Shown: in pieces, positions 46,543 to 57,024 of the stretch
Layout: each line of letters begins with the position of its first letter
Numbering within the stretch: position 1 is the stretch's first letter
Assembly: GCA_019137255.1 (NCBI GenBank)
Contig: WPDH01000173.1
Location: 1-64,000 of the forward strand
Reading direction: 5' to 3'
Origin: Corinectria fuckeliana
Taxonomy: Eukaryota; Ascomycota; Sordariomycetes; Hypocreales; Nectriaceae
Length of the DNA stretch: 64,000 bases
Position numbers and translations under genes: made by a program
The notes under the pieces: model-generated
What the model saw: only the letters and a program-made list of their open reading frames with translations
What the model was told of the DNA's origin: nothing
Database searches by the model: none

Positions 46543-48482
46543 ATGGCTGACGCCGCTGCCCCCCCGACTGAGCAGGTCGCCAACCTGCACCTCGACGAGG
46601 TGACGGGCGAGCGTATCTCCAAGACGGAGCTGAAGAAGCGTCAGAAGGCCCGCCAGAAGGAGGAGGAAAAGGCGAAGAAGGCTGCCTCACGGCCCGCCGC
46701 TGCGGCTCCCAAGAAGGTCGGTGGTGCTGAGGCCGCCGAGAAGGACCTCACCCCCAACCAGTACTTCGAGATCCGATCGCGGACCGTCAACAAGCTCCGC
46801 GAGACCAAGAGCCCCAACCCCTACCCCCACAAGTTCAACGTCACCTACGACCTGCGTAAGTTCGTCGAGGAGTACAGCTACCTCAAGTCTGGCGAGCATG
46901 CCAAGGACAAGATCGTCCAGATCGGTGCCCGAATCCACGGCAAGCGATCCTCGGGGGCCAAGCTCGCCTTCTACGACGTGCGGACCGAGGGCGTCAAGGT
47001 CCAGGTCATGTGTCAGGCCCAGGAGGTGCGAGAGGGCGCCCCTTCATTCGAGGCTCAGCACGAGCACCTTCGCCGAGGTGACATTATCGGCATTGTTGGA
47101 TACCCTGGCAGGTTGGTACTGGCAGCCCAAGTGAAGCGGCAAGGCGATACTGACTGATACCGGATAGGACCGCCCCTAAGACCAAGATCGAGAAGGGCGA
47201 GGAGGGTGAGCTGTCGATCTTCGCCACCGAGGTCATTCTCTTGACTCCTTGTCTCCATGCCCTGCCCGACGACCACTACGGCTTCAAGGACGTCGAGCAA
47301 CGATTCCGCAAGCGCTACCTTGACCTTATCTGCAACGAGAAGTCACGCAACGTCTTCATCACTCGATCCAAGATGATCACTTGGATCCGCCGATACTTCG
47401 ACGAGCGTGACTTCGTCGAGGTTGAGACCCCCATGATGAACCAGATCGCCGGCGGCGCCACGGCCAAGCCCTTCACCACCCACCACAACGAGTACGATAT
47501 GCAGATGTTCATGCGTGTCGCACCCGAGCTATACCTCAAGATGCTGGTCGTCGGTGGCTTGAACCGAGTGTACGAGATTGGACGCCAGTTCCGAAACGAG
47601 GGTGCCGATCTCACCCATAACCCGGAGTTCACCACCATTGAGTTCTACGAGGCGTATGCCGATGTCAACGACCTGATGAATACTACCGAGGACATGGTCT
47701 CGGGGCTTGTCAAGTACCTGACGGGTGGGTACAAGACCACCTTCCACACGCAGTCCGGTGAGACCTACGAGGTCAACTGGGAGAAGCCCTGGCCTCGTTA
47801 CGAGATGATCCCCACGCTCGAGGAGGCAACCGGCGAGAAGTTCCCTCCCGGTGACCAGCTCCACACCAAGGAGACCAACGAATTCCTCAAGGGCATCCTC
47901 AAGAAGATGAAGCTCGAGTGCACGCCTCCCCTGACCAACGCCCGCATGATCGACAAGCTGGTGGGTGAGTTCATCGAGGAGAAGTGCGTCAACCCCTCCT
48001 TCATCACCGGCCACCCCCAGGTCATGAGCCCCCTGGCCAAGTACCACCGAGAGATTCCTGGCCTCTGCGAGCGCTTCGAGGCCTTCGTCTGCAAGAAGGA
48101 GATTGCCAACGCCTACACCGAGTTGAACGACCCCTTCGACCAGCGCCTCCGCTTCGAGGAGCAGGCCAACCAGAAGGACCAGGGTGACGACGAGGCGCAG
48201 CTCATCGACGAGAACTTCTGTACCTCGCTCGAGTACGGCCTGCCCCCTACCGGCGGCTGGGGTATGGGCATCGACCGCATGGTCATGTTCTTGACCAACA
48301 ACTACACCATTCGCGAGGTCCTGGCCTTCCCCTTCATGAAGGATGACAGCACGGACAAGAAGGAGAAGCTGGCGGCTGAGGAGGTTGGCATTGAGCCCGT
48401 CCCCGTCGAGGGAATTGGTAAGTCTAATATGTAAGGCAGTTTAAGGCCAAGTCACTGACATTGTCTCTCAGCTCATAAGTAA
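46543..48482 (+). CDS. KRS1: Lysyl-tRNA synthetase, cytosolic
   Basis: Class IIb synthetase charging tRNA-Lys. Three exons (46543-47111, 47168-48417, 48472-48482) give 609 residues. A Lys/Ala-rich N-terminal helix ([16 protein letters not shown]), typical of eukaryotic cytosolic enzymes, binds tRNA. The OB-fold anticodon domain follows ([20 protein letters not shown]), then the class II core: motif 1 ([20 protein letters not shown]), motif 2 ([20 protein letters not shown] then [14 protein letters not shown]) and motif 3 ([14 protein letters not shown]). The last coding exon is only 11 nt, adding the end of a codon plus HK and the stop (GI-AHK). If the 54-nt last intron is kept, the protein ends GIGKSNM instead. 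The ATG at 46543 is the first in a frame that fits the family N terminus. Confidence 0.95.
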
Positions 48483-48965
48483 AGCCCGTGCTTGTATAGG
48501 TTGATGATTGCAGAATTCAGGTCAACCGATCATGCTGTTGAAATGCTCTGTAGTTACGGTTTCGTTTGTGATTATCGACTCGAAGCTCGAGTAAAACCAA
48601 CATAGCTCAAATTGATGAGCCACCAGGAAATCGCAACAATCCTGATTCGCATCGAGTGACGTAACTTGTGTTCCTAGGATGGACAGTAAGATTGACACAG
48701 TATGAAGATGAAAGTTGTGAATGACATGAGTACAGCCGATGATAGACTCGATGATAGGCCATGCGATCCACGGTTTCTCGTGGTTCATGGTGCTAATCAC
48801 ATTCGACCAACTTTTATATAAACGCCTAGGTCTCCATGCTCTGCATAGCCATCAACAACAAATACCCAACGCTCTACACCAAAGGACCAGACTCTTTCGA
48901 GAAATCTCCAACTGGAACCATCAAAGCAACCCCATCTCCTCGCCATCGACAGTGCATACGCCAAA
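48483..48965. other. Spacer between KRS1 and the Cys/His-rich microprotein
   Basis: Holds the KRS1 3' end and the promoter of the next gene, including a good TATA box at 48815. Confidence 0.6.
48815..48822 (+). promoter_or_regulatory. TATA box
   Basis: TATATAAA about 150 bases upstream of the start codon of the Cys/His-rich microprotein, followed by an A/C-rich leader typical of fungal transcripts. Confidence 0.5.
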
Positions 48966-49175
48966 ATGTGCAAACATCACCTGATCCATATCGTTTGCGA
49001 TGTTTGCAAAAAACACATCGACCTTCGTCAATTTCACGAGACGTGCAGTGAGGCCAAAAAGCTGTCCAAGAACCTTTGTGACAACGTCAAAGAGACGCCC
49101 TCGACTCGACGCGAGACGTGCTTGAGTTGCAACATCGACAAGGCTAAGAAAAGAGGAGAGAAGAACAAGCAATAG
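48966..49175 (+). CDS. 69-residue Cys/His-rich protein
   Basis: Short single-exon frame. It begins MCKHHLIHIVCDVC and contains seven Cys (2, 11, 14, 27, 38, 52, 55) and several His (4, 5, 8, 17, 24). Two CXXC pairs (C11-C14, C52-C55) and the flanking CKHH and HETC suggest one or two zinc sites. The end is very basic (KAKKRGEKNKQ). No signal peptide is present, so a cytosolic or nuclear zinc protein is more likely than a secreted one. Small fungal proteins beginning with MCK and containing scattered CXXC pairs are widespread, but I cannot assign a function. A TATA box and an A/C-rich leader precede it. The next gene, COX15, converges from the other strand 400 bases away. Confidence 0.65.
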   Translation: MCKHHLIHIVCDVCKKHIDLRQFHETCSEAKKLSKNLCDNVKETPSTRRETCLSCNIDKAKKRGEKNKQ

Positions 49176-49574
49176 TCTTCTGCAAGTCGTCGAATGGATC
49201 GTCGAGTCATGATCTGTTAGGTCGCGACTCTGAATTGTCTAGGTACATTCCGGACAGTTCGTATGGAGTAAGGTCTAAGACGAGCCTTCGAAGTAAGAAA
49301 AGCATAGCATCCAGTCCGTTTACTCTAACTAGTCCGGGATTAATAAACATCGAGAAATGCTTACTTCCTTCGAGGGCTTGTTAAATGAAGTGCTCTCTAG
49401 AGGTGAGTTTGTCTTTACATGTTCAACCAGTGCTGCCAAGCTGGACGGCCACTTATCCCATCCCCCTACTCTTTACGGCGCTTGATAGTTCTTCTAGTAT
49501 TTATACAGTGATTGTTCTGTTGTTACAATCGTGTTTATCTGTGTACGCAGTGGTATCACCCCACCATCATGCTA
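49176..49574. terminator. Convergent 3' ends of the microprotein and COX15
   Basis: 400-base stretch between two converging genes, so both poly(A) sites should lie here. AATAAA-like ATTAATAAAC near 49340 is the best candidate signal on the plus strand. Confidence 0.35.
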
Positions 49575-51072
49575 TTACTTGGTAAGTTGCTTCTTGGCAA
49601 GCTGCTTCGCGCGCTGCTCCAGGAGTCGCAACGTGGGCTTAGGGACGTGCAGCCTGTGAGCCAAGAGGATGGCCATGCTCAAAACACCAAGAGCGCCTGC
49701 CTGGTGCGCGGCGCCCAGATGGATGGGAACCATGTAGATGAGAGTGCCGATGCCGAGAATGACTTGTAGAGAGACCATGTGGACCAAGCCGGTGGTACCG
49801 GCCCTGACGTTGGCCGGCATGAAAGGAGCAACCTTCTTTGTGCGGGCGTAGACGAAGAGGCCGATGATGGCGCAGAAAGTCGAGACGGCGAGAATCCGGT
49901 GGTTCATCTGAACGGTGCTGGGATTCTCGAGCATGTTGCGCCACCAGAGATCAGAGTGATCCTCTTTGCGGGAGTAGAAGGTGTCGAAGAGCTCATTCTT
50001 GGGAGGGAAGATGCCAACACCCATCTTGGGAAACTCGTTGTAGATGAGACCAGCATCAAGACCAGCAACCAGACCGCCGGACATGGCAGTAACAAAGGTC
50101 AGGATAGCAACAGCAAATACAGAGCGTCGAAGGGTACCCAGGGCCGGGTGACAGACGCCCTTGATAGCCTTGAGCGCAGCCTCCGGGTTGGCAAGCCAGC
50201 GGTGGGTGCGAAGAACAGTGAGACCAGAGACGAGCATCCAGGAGTAGCAGACAAAGGCGGTCGCAAGGTGGGTGGTGAGGCGGTACTGGGAGACGCGGGG
50301 GTGGGATCCAGGAGCGAAGAGGTCATCCTTGAGGCCGGACTTGACCATCCACCAGCCGATGACGCCCTGGAAGCCGATCAAGGCAGAGATGCCGAGGAGG
50401 TTGGCAGCCATCTTGGGGGTGACCCTGCGGCGGGCGATGAAGTACAGCGTGGGGAGGACAAAGGTTATGCCAATGAAGCGGCCCCAGAGACGGTGGAACC
50501 ACTCCATGAAGTATATCTTCTTGAATTCGTCGAGGTTCATGTGGGGGTTGAGCAGCTTGAACTCGGGCGAGGCACGGTACTTTTCGAATTCGGATTCCCA
50601 GTCGGCCTGTGACATTGGAGGCATGGAGCCTGTGACCGGTCGCCATTCCGTGATGCTCAATCTGACTTCCATGTTAGTCCTCTGTTGCGCGGCAAGTGAA
50701 CTGGCTCGGGTCACCTTACCCAGACTCGGTCAACCTGGTCAGGCCACCGAAAACGACAATACCAAAGACGCTGACAGCGCTGCCGATGAGCCAGTATCCG
50801 ACGCCCTTGGAGGTGGTTTTGGGCCAGGCGCTTTTGGCCGCCTCGGCGACACTAGGCGTAGACCGCGCCGCAGCTTGCCCGGGGGTGTTGGCCATGGGCT
50901 TGGCCATGGCGGCGTCGGCATAGGACCGTGATCGGACCATGTTGAGGATGCGCGAGGGCATCGCCGTGGTGCGCGGGGCTCGGCGGAGGCATTGGTTGCA
51001 GACGAATAATTTGGGCGTCGAGGCCGAGGCCTGGAGGAGCAGTCTCCGGAGCCCGGGGGCGAAGGACGCCAT
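49575..51072 (-). CDS. COX15: Heme A synthase Cox15
   Basis: Inner mitochondrial membrane monooxygenase-type enzyme converting heme O to heme A for cytochrome c oxidase. Two exons, 50720-51072 and 49575-50661, give 479 residues. The N-terminal ~75 residues are Arg/Ser/Ala-rich and look like a mitochondrial presequence. About eight hydrophobic helices follow. The conserved GGLTRLTESGLSITEW, EWFHRLWGRFIG, RLTTHLATAF, VQMNHRILA and HLGAAHQAGAL carry the four heme-ligand histidines of the family. The GLIYNEFPKMG loop and MENP-type EN residues are also present. The intron (58 nt) cuts the codon after TESG. It is transcribed divergently from UTP14, the two start codons being 413 bases apart. Confidence 0.96.
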
Positions 51073-51485
51073 TGCTGCAGGGAGACTTGCAGGTTATGGC
51101 GAAGGGGAAAAAGGCGTTGAAGGAGAAGAGAGGAGAGGAGATGTCCAAGTCATACGAGAAGCATTACATACTCTACCACTTCTGCCGGGCCCTTGGCGCT
51201 CGCGCTCTCGGAGTCGGCCGGAACGCCCTACTCTGCTGATGCCCTGGAATGAGGCGCCGTTGATAGGCGGGTACCCGCTGTTCGGCTCTACAGGGGTCCC
51301 CTCCAGGGCCCCGCTCCTCACCGCCAAATATTTTGCACGGCAGAAAATTGGAAAAAGTGTCTAGCCCACCAAGCCATCGATCGGAACGGAGGTGGCAGCT
51401 TCAGCTTCAAGCCGGATTGGTGAGACGACGACGAACCACTGAATCCACCATCGCAACCCGAATATCTGCCGCTGTTTGTGCAGTT
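51073..51485. promoter_or_regulatory. Shared divergent promoter of COX15 and UTP14
   Basis: 413 bases between the two start codons must serve both genes. An A-rich stretch near 51340 (AGAAAATTGGAAAAAG) is on the UTP14 side. I could not assign transcription-factor sites with confidence. Confidence 0.6.
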
Positions 51486-54261
51486 ATGGGTGGACGACAG
51501 GCCCACGGCCGCTCCTTGATTGCGGCTCCCAAGTCCAAGGCCAACGCCAACAACAAGAAGTCCAAAGCCCGGTCGCAGAAGAATGCCCTCGATGCCTTTG
51601 GCATTGCCCAGGAAAACTTTGCCCCGAAGCAGAAGCAAACGCCTCGAGCGAGAGAGCTAGATGCCGAGATCGAGAGGAAACACAGCCGGGAGGACGGCGA
51701 GGACGAGGACGAGGACGAGGAAGAGGAGCCCCAGCGGAAGAAGGCAAAACGGCCCAGCGGCGACGATGCCGATGATGGTAGCGACAGCGAAGGCAACGAG
51801 TGGCGGCTAGGAGGTCTGCGAGATGACGACGAGGACTCTGAGATTGAAAGCGACGATGCTTTTGGCGACAGCGATCAAGAGCAATTCCAGGGATATACTT
51901 TCCGCGGTAGCAAGTCCACCCACAAGGTAGGCTCTCTCGTTGCACGGAAACTTAGGACTATACTGACATCTAAAAGGACGACGATTCCGACGACGACTCT
52001 CAGGATGACCAAGGTGAGACCCTTGGCGACGACGCTATCGACTTGGCGACTGCACTCGATCAATTCGAAGAGTCCTCGGAAGAGGAGCTGAATGACAAGG
52101 ACCAGTCTAGCTCTTCCGACTCAGACGACGATGCCTCCGATGAGTCCTCGGAAGATGACGACGATGACGATAGCGAAGACGAGCAGGCGAATCCAGAGAA
52201 GCTGGAGGCTCTCGAGGGTTTGATCGCAGGATATGGAGGGAAAGAGGAGGATCAAACCAAGACCCCGTCAAAATCGAAAATCAGTCTCAGCGATCTAGGG
52301 CTCGCCGGCGTTAATGACCTGAACGTGAAGAAGTCTATGAAGCTCCTGAACAAGGAGGACAAAGAGAAGCGCCCTGGCGTCGCGAAGAAGCTGGACATTC
52401 CTCTCGCGAGGAGGCAGCAGGACCGTCTGGACAGGAGCGCCGCCTACGAAAAGACCAACGAGACGTTGGACCGATGGAACGAGACTGTCAAGCAAAACCG
52501 AAGAGCCGAGCACCTCGTCTTCCCACTCCCCCAGAACTCGGCGACTGCCGGTCTCGACACGACCGAGATCCAGCCCCTCACTACCAAGAACCCAAGCAAC
52601 GAGTTGGAGGCTACCATCATGTCCATCATGACTCAGAGCGGCCTGTCCATGGACAAGCCTCAGAAGCAACGAGAGAAGGAACTCGACGACGAGGGCAATG
52701 AGCTGTCACGAAAGGAGGCTCTGGCCCGGAAGCGCATGGAGCGCGAGCTGAACTCGCGGGAGACAAAGCGGGCTGCGCGCATCAAGAAGATCAAGAGCAA
52801 GGCCTACCACCGTGTTCACCGAAGACAGCGCGAGCGTGACGAGATGGCTACCAAGGAGGCCATGGAGGAGGCTGGCGAGATCGACTCGGAGGAGGAGCGC
52901 GAAGCTCAAGACCGTCGACGGGCTCTGGAGCGCGTTGGCCAGCGACACAAGGATAGCAAATGGGCCAAGCTCGGGTCAAAGGGCAAGCGAGCTGTCTGGG
53001 ACGATGACTTCCGCGCTGGGCTCACTGAGATGGCCCGCAAGGACGAGGAGCTTCGAAAGAGGAAGGAGGGCCGAGCCGGCGGATCGGATGACGATTCCAC
53101 CTCGGACAGTGACTCGGACAACGGCGACGCATCGCTAAGGAGACAGCTGAAGCAGCTGGAGGAGGAGGAGGAGGAGCCCCAGTCGGGGTTGATGGGCATG
53201 AAGTTCATGCAAAAAGCTGAGGCAGCCAAGAAGCAAGCCAACGATGCGCTCGTCAAGCAAATCCGGCGGGATCTTGATGGCGATGGCACAGAGGGCTCCA
53301 GCGACGACGAGAACGAGGAGGTGGGCCGTCGACAGTACGGCGCCGCCGAGGGAAAGGCATTCACACCTGCTTTCGAGTATTCATCCAAGGCCGCCAAAAG
53401 GCGCAGTTCAGCAACCAACGAAGACGGCGACGACGACGAAGTTGTGATAACCACCCATGGCTCCAACACACCTGGGCCCAATGTTACAGCAACTGGCACA
53501 TTCGTTGGCACCTCGACTGCAGGAGCATGGTCCCGAGGCGAAACCCGGCGCAAGAAGAAGGGCCAGTCGAGCGCACGTATCGAGGACCTGGATCTCACCG
53601 CCAACGTCCTCGTTGCGTCCCGACCCAGCAAGCCCAAGCCCAAGCCCAAAGCCACGGCCGGCGCAACCCAGGATGCCGCCGACTCCGACGCCTCGGATAC
53701 GGATCAACACCTCCCCATGGCGATCCGTGACCAGGAGATGGTGGCGCGTGCGTTCGCCGGAGAGGACGTCGTGGGCGAGTTCGAGCGCGAGAAGATGGAG
53801 GTCGCCGAGGCCGACGACGACAAGGTCATCGACAACACGCTGCCAGGCTGGGGCTCGTGGGTCGGCGAGGGCGTCAGCGGCCGCGAACTGAAGCGCCACC
53901 AGGGCCGCTTCTTGACCAAGGTGGAGGGTATCAAGAAGAAGAACCGCAAGGACGCCAGGCTGGACAAGGTCATTGTCAACGAGAAGCGGATCAAAAAGGT
54001 ATAAAAAAAAACCCCCCATCCCAAACCACCCCTATATCACTCCGCTCTGAAAAGCTCGAAAGCTAACATCCGCATCAGAACGACCGCTACCTCGCCTCCC
54101 AGCTCCCGCACCCCTTCGAATCGCGCGAGCAGTACGAGCGCTCGCTGCGCCTGCCCGTGGGACCCGAATGGATGACCAAGGAGACGTTCCAGGACAGCAC
54201 CAAGCCTCGCGTGCTGATGAAGCAGGGCATTATTGCGCCCATGTCTAAGCCTGCGATATAG
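51486..54261 (+). CDS. UTP14: U3 snoRNP protein Utp14
   Basis: Component of the small-subunit processome that activates the helicase Dhr1 to release U3 snoRNA during 18S rRNA maturation, in the nucleolus. Three exons (51486-51926, 51977-53998, 54079-54261) give 881 residues. The N-terminal half is very acidic (repeated Asp/Glu/Ser runs), typical of nucleolar proteins. Conserved blocks follow: GGLRDDDEDSEIESDDAFG, the ARRQQDRLDRSAAYEKTNET region, SRKEALARKRMERELNSRE, IKSKAYHRVHRRQRER, then LPGWGSWVGEGVSG. The last exon reads SQLPHPFESREQYERSLRLP, GPEWMTKETFQDSTKPRVLM and IIAPMSKP, as in the family. The 50-nt and 80-nt introns have normal GT-AG ends. Confidence 0.96.
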
Positions 54262-55365
54262 AAATAGAAGCTGCTGCAAGCTCCAGGCACGAATACCAAA
54301 CCACTTATTCCTAATATGCCTCCTGTTGCCATGCCCAGCTGATGTACGGATGTGGATTCAATAGACAGGCGAACGACCTTGATCGAATCAATCACGGTCT
54401 TCATTTCGACCTGAAAATTATCGGGATGCGATAGTATCCATAGGGCTTATCATGCGATAGGAGGACGACAAGTGTAAAACCGGTCTGAAGAGAATGTATA
54501 TCCCAGATAGTTGCACAGTTCCTGCACGATGAGCATGCCGAGAGCTGGACTTGGAGGCTTGGTAGAAAACCTCATCACCTTCCTCTCGATCTCAGCTAAA
54601 AAGGAGAAAAGAAGTATTCACCTCGGTGAGTGAGGCTATATAAGCAAGAAGGAACATCAATAGAACGTTTACTCAGAGCCAAGTAGTGATCCAAAGGCCC
54701 GTCGTTTCTCTTTTACCCAAGTTTATCCTTCTTGCTCTTGGCCATTCATAAACAATCTTCACCGTTTAGACTCATCCATCGCTCCACGCAAAGGCTCATT
54801 GTCATTGAACTCGGCTTGTTTTACTACATACCAAAGGAGACAGGCAGGCAAACAATTTAGCCAAACCCACCCCTTGACGCCTTCTCTTTGCATCGACGTC
54901 TTCTTTTCCTGTTCATCTCTTGCCACCCGATCTCCAGACTTTACAGCGCGCAATATAAAAAGGAAACAAAAAACACGACTGGAAGTAGACTACAATGAAA
55001 ATGTGCACCCTTTTTCGAGACTCAATAAAAGACAGGCGTGAATACGCAATACAGTAGGGTCGTTCCCTTGAATCCTTCCCCGCCTTCTCTCGCTATTCCC
55101 ATTCCAGAGGCTGCAATCTCGCGCGTTGCCCAACTTTCCTACTAATACAAGAGTAGAACACAAACCAAAGAAATCGGCTCAGGCAGGACTAACGGGAAAT
55201 TGTCCTCGGCACATGTTTGTGGGGTGAGACCTCCGTCCCAAGCTGCACAGTTCGCAGGAGTAGCAGTTGGCCGCTTGAACGTATCGGGTAGGCGTCGTAT
55301 AACCCAATGACTAATGAAAGGGAGAATATTGATATAGTAGAGGTTGATAAAGCAGTAAACCTGCT
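54262..55365. other. Convergent spacer between UTP14 and the Ca2+ exchanger
   Basis: 1.1 kb holding both 3' ends. A/T-rich pieces near 54960 and 55040 (AATAAAAG) are candidate poly(A) signals. A CT-rich piece at 54700-54930 could be the promoter of something, but no gene is supported. Confidence 0.5.
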
Positions 55366-57024
55366 TTACATGCCATTGGACAAAGCATCGCCAGGGGTAG
55401 CGTAAAATGCCAGGGCGATGATGAAATATAGGCCGAGAAGCATAGCACCCTCAAGGTAGTTGGACTTTCCGTCTTGGACAGTGTAAGTAACGACTAATAC
55501 AGAGACGGCAAAGGCGACGGTCTGGACTGCAAAGCAACCAAGGTTAGTATAGTCGTGGCGCAAGGCACATGCAAAGCAGACTTACAAGTCTCGAAGTGGA
55601 GAGTCATGTCGCGGCCAATGATCCAACCGACAATAACGAGGAAGGGCGTGACGAGCAGAGCAATCTGGATGCTGGAGCCGATGGCGACGCCCATGGCCAG
55701 ATCCATCTTGTCTCGGGCTGCGACCACCACAGCAGTGACGTGCTCGGCAGCGTTGCCTACGATGGGGATCAAGATCAGACCGATGAAAGCCTTGCTAATG
55801 CCAGCACTATCAACCAACGGGTCGATGCTTCCAACCAGGTAGTCGGCGCAGATGGCGACCAGGATGGTGGTGACAACCAGAACGATTGCAGCAGGAATAG
55901 GACCCATGGCAGGCTCCTCAGGCTCGTGTTCCTCGCCACCCTGGTTCTCGGCATCGAAAAGGTTGCTGTGGGTCCGGAGCTGGAAAATGAGGTACAAGAC
56001 GTAGAGCAAAAGGAGAATAATGGCGGTTCCACGAGAAAGGACGAGAACACTCTTAAGTTTGTCGTCGGATCCATTCTTATCGAGGACTGCGTATAGCTGA
56101 GGGGAGAGTTAGTTCATATCCCTAGGAAATTAGAGACGGTTCTCAGGCCAACCTACAGCAGCGGGGATAACGAGCGAGGCGGACGACAGGGTCATCATCG
56201 AGCAAGTGGTCTGGGCAGTGGCGGAAGAAAATGTCTGCTCTCTGCCATTGCCCGACTCGCCACGGTGAAGGATGCCGCCGAGGGCGAAACACATTCCCAT
56301 GACCAAGAGCAGGTTGGACAGGATAGATCCGAGCATCGAGGCCTGGACGACCTCGATCTGGTTATCCCTTAGCGCAACAATGCTAACCTATCCAATAGTC
56401 AGCGACCCCAATTCCCAAACAAATCGATAGTGAAGACGGTGTATGCGCACAATTAGTTCGACGGCATTTCCAAAGGTAGCGTTGAGCAGGCCACCTAGGG
56501 TCTCGCCCAGTTTGATGGAGATCTCTTCGGTCGCAAACGATAGGACGGCGGCAAGGGGGATAATGGCGAAGAAGTTGATAGTGAAGACGGCAGTTGGGCT
56601 CCAGCCCAGCTCTCCGGCGACGATGCCAATGGGCACCATGATGAGGAGGAAGTTGACATAGTCTACACAAGGGGTCAGTGGCGGAGTTGGAGCAGCGCAT
56701 CGACCAGGAGCTCCCTTTGAGCTCCAGGAGCCGTTGGGCATGGCTCTAGGGAGGGCAAAACGTACTGCTCAACAAAGTGACCTTTGTGACGTGCCAGGCG
56801 TAGGCGAGGCTCCTCACGACGAGGTTGTTGCTCTCTGTACCGGGGGTGTGTTTTGAGTTGAAGAGGAAGAGGAGGGTGCTGGAGCCGCGGCGGATGTGGA
56901 TGTGGCCGTTTTCGTTGCCGTTGCTGCTGCCGTTGCCATTGCTTTGGTCGAGCGAGTGCGACGAGGCCTCGCCGTTGAGGAGCGGCGCGGTCTCGTCGGG
57001 GACGTTCTTAGATTTGTTCGACAT
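55366..57024 (-). CDS. VCX1: Vacuolar-type Ca2+/H+ exchanger (CAX family)
   Basis: Proton-coupled antiporter that loads Ca2+ into the vacuole and resets cytosolic Ca2+. Five exons (56766-57024, 56451-56662, 56157-56387, 55586-56096, 55366-55526) give 457 residues. A hydrophilic N-terminal region of about 85 residues with an NG/SSNGNE low-complexity stretch precedes roughly eleven hydrophobic helices. The two inverted halves carry the signature cation-binding repeats GNAVELIV ([20 protein letters not shown] just before it) and [11 protein letters not shown]. An acidic loop ([14 protein letters not shown]) separates them. The splice junctions fall inside conserved runs ([20 protein letters not shown]). 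The vacuolar location is inferred from the family. A CT-rich leader-like stretch lies upstream. Confidence 0.94.

Noticed and set aside
47529..48047. 172-codon frame antisense to KRS1
   Set aside because: Shadow of the conserved synthetase sequence on the other strand.
51407..51796. Ser-rich minus-strand frame over the UTP14 N-terminal region
   Set aside because: Complement of the Asp/Glu-rich codons; an artefact.
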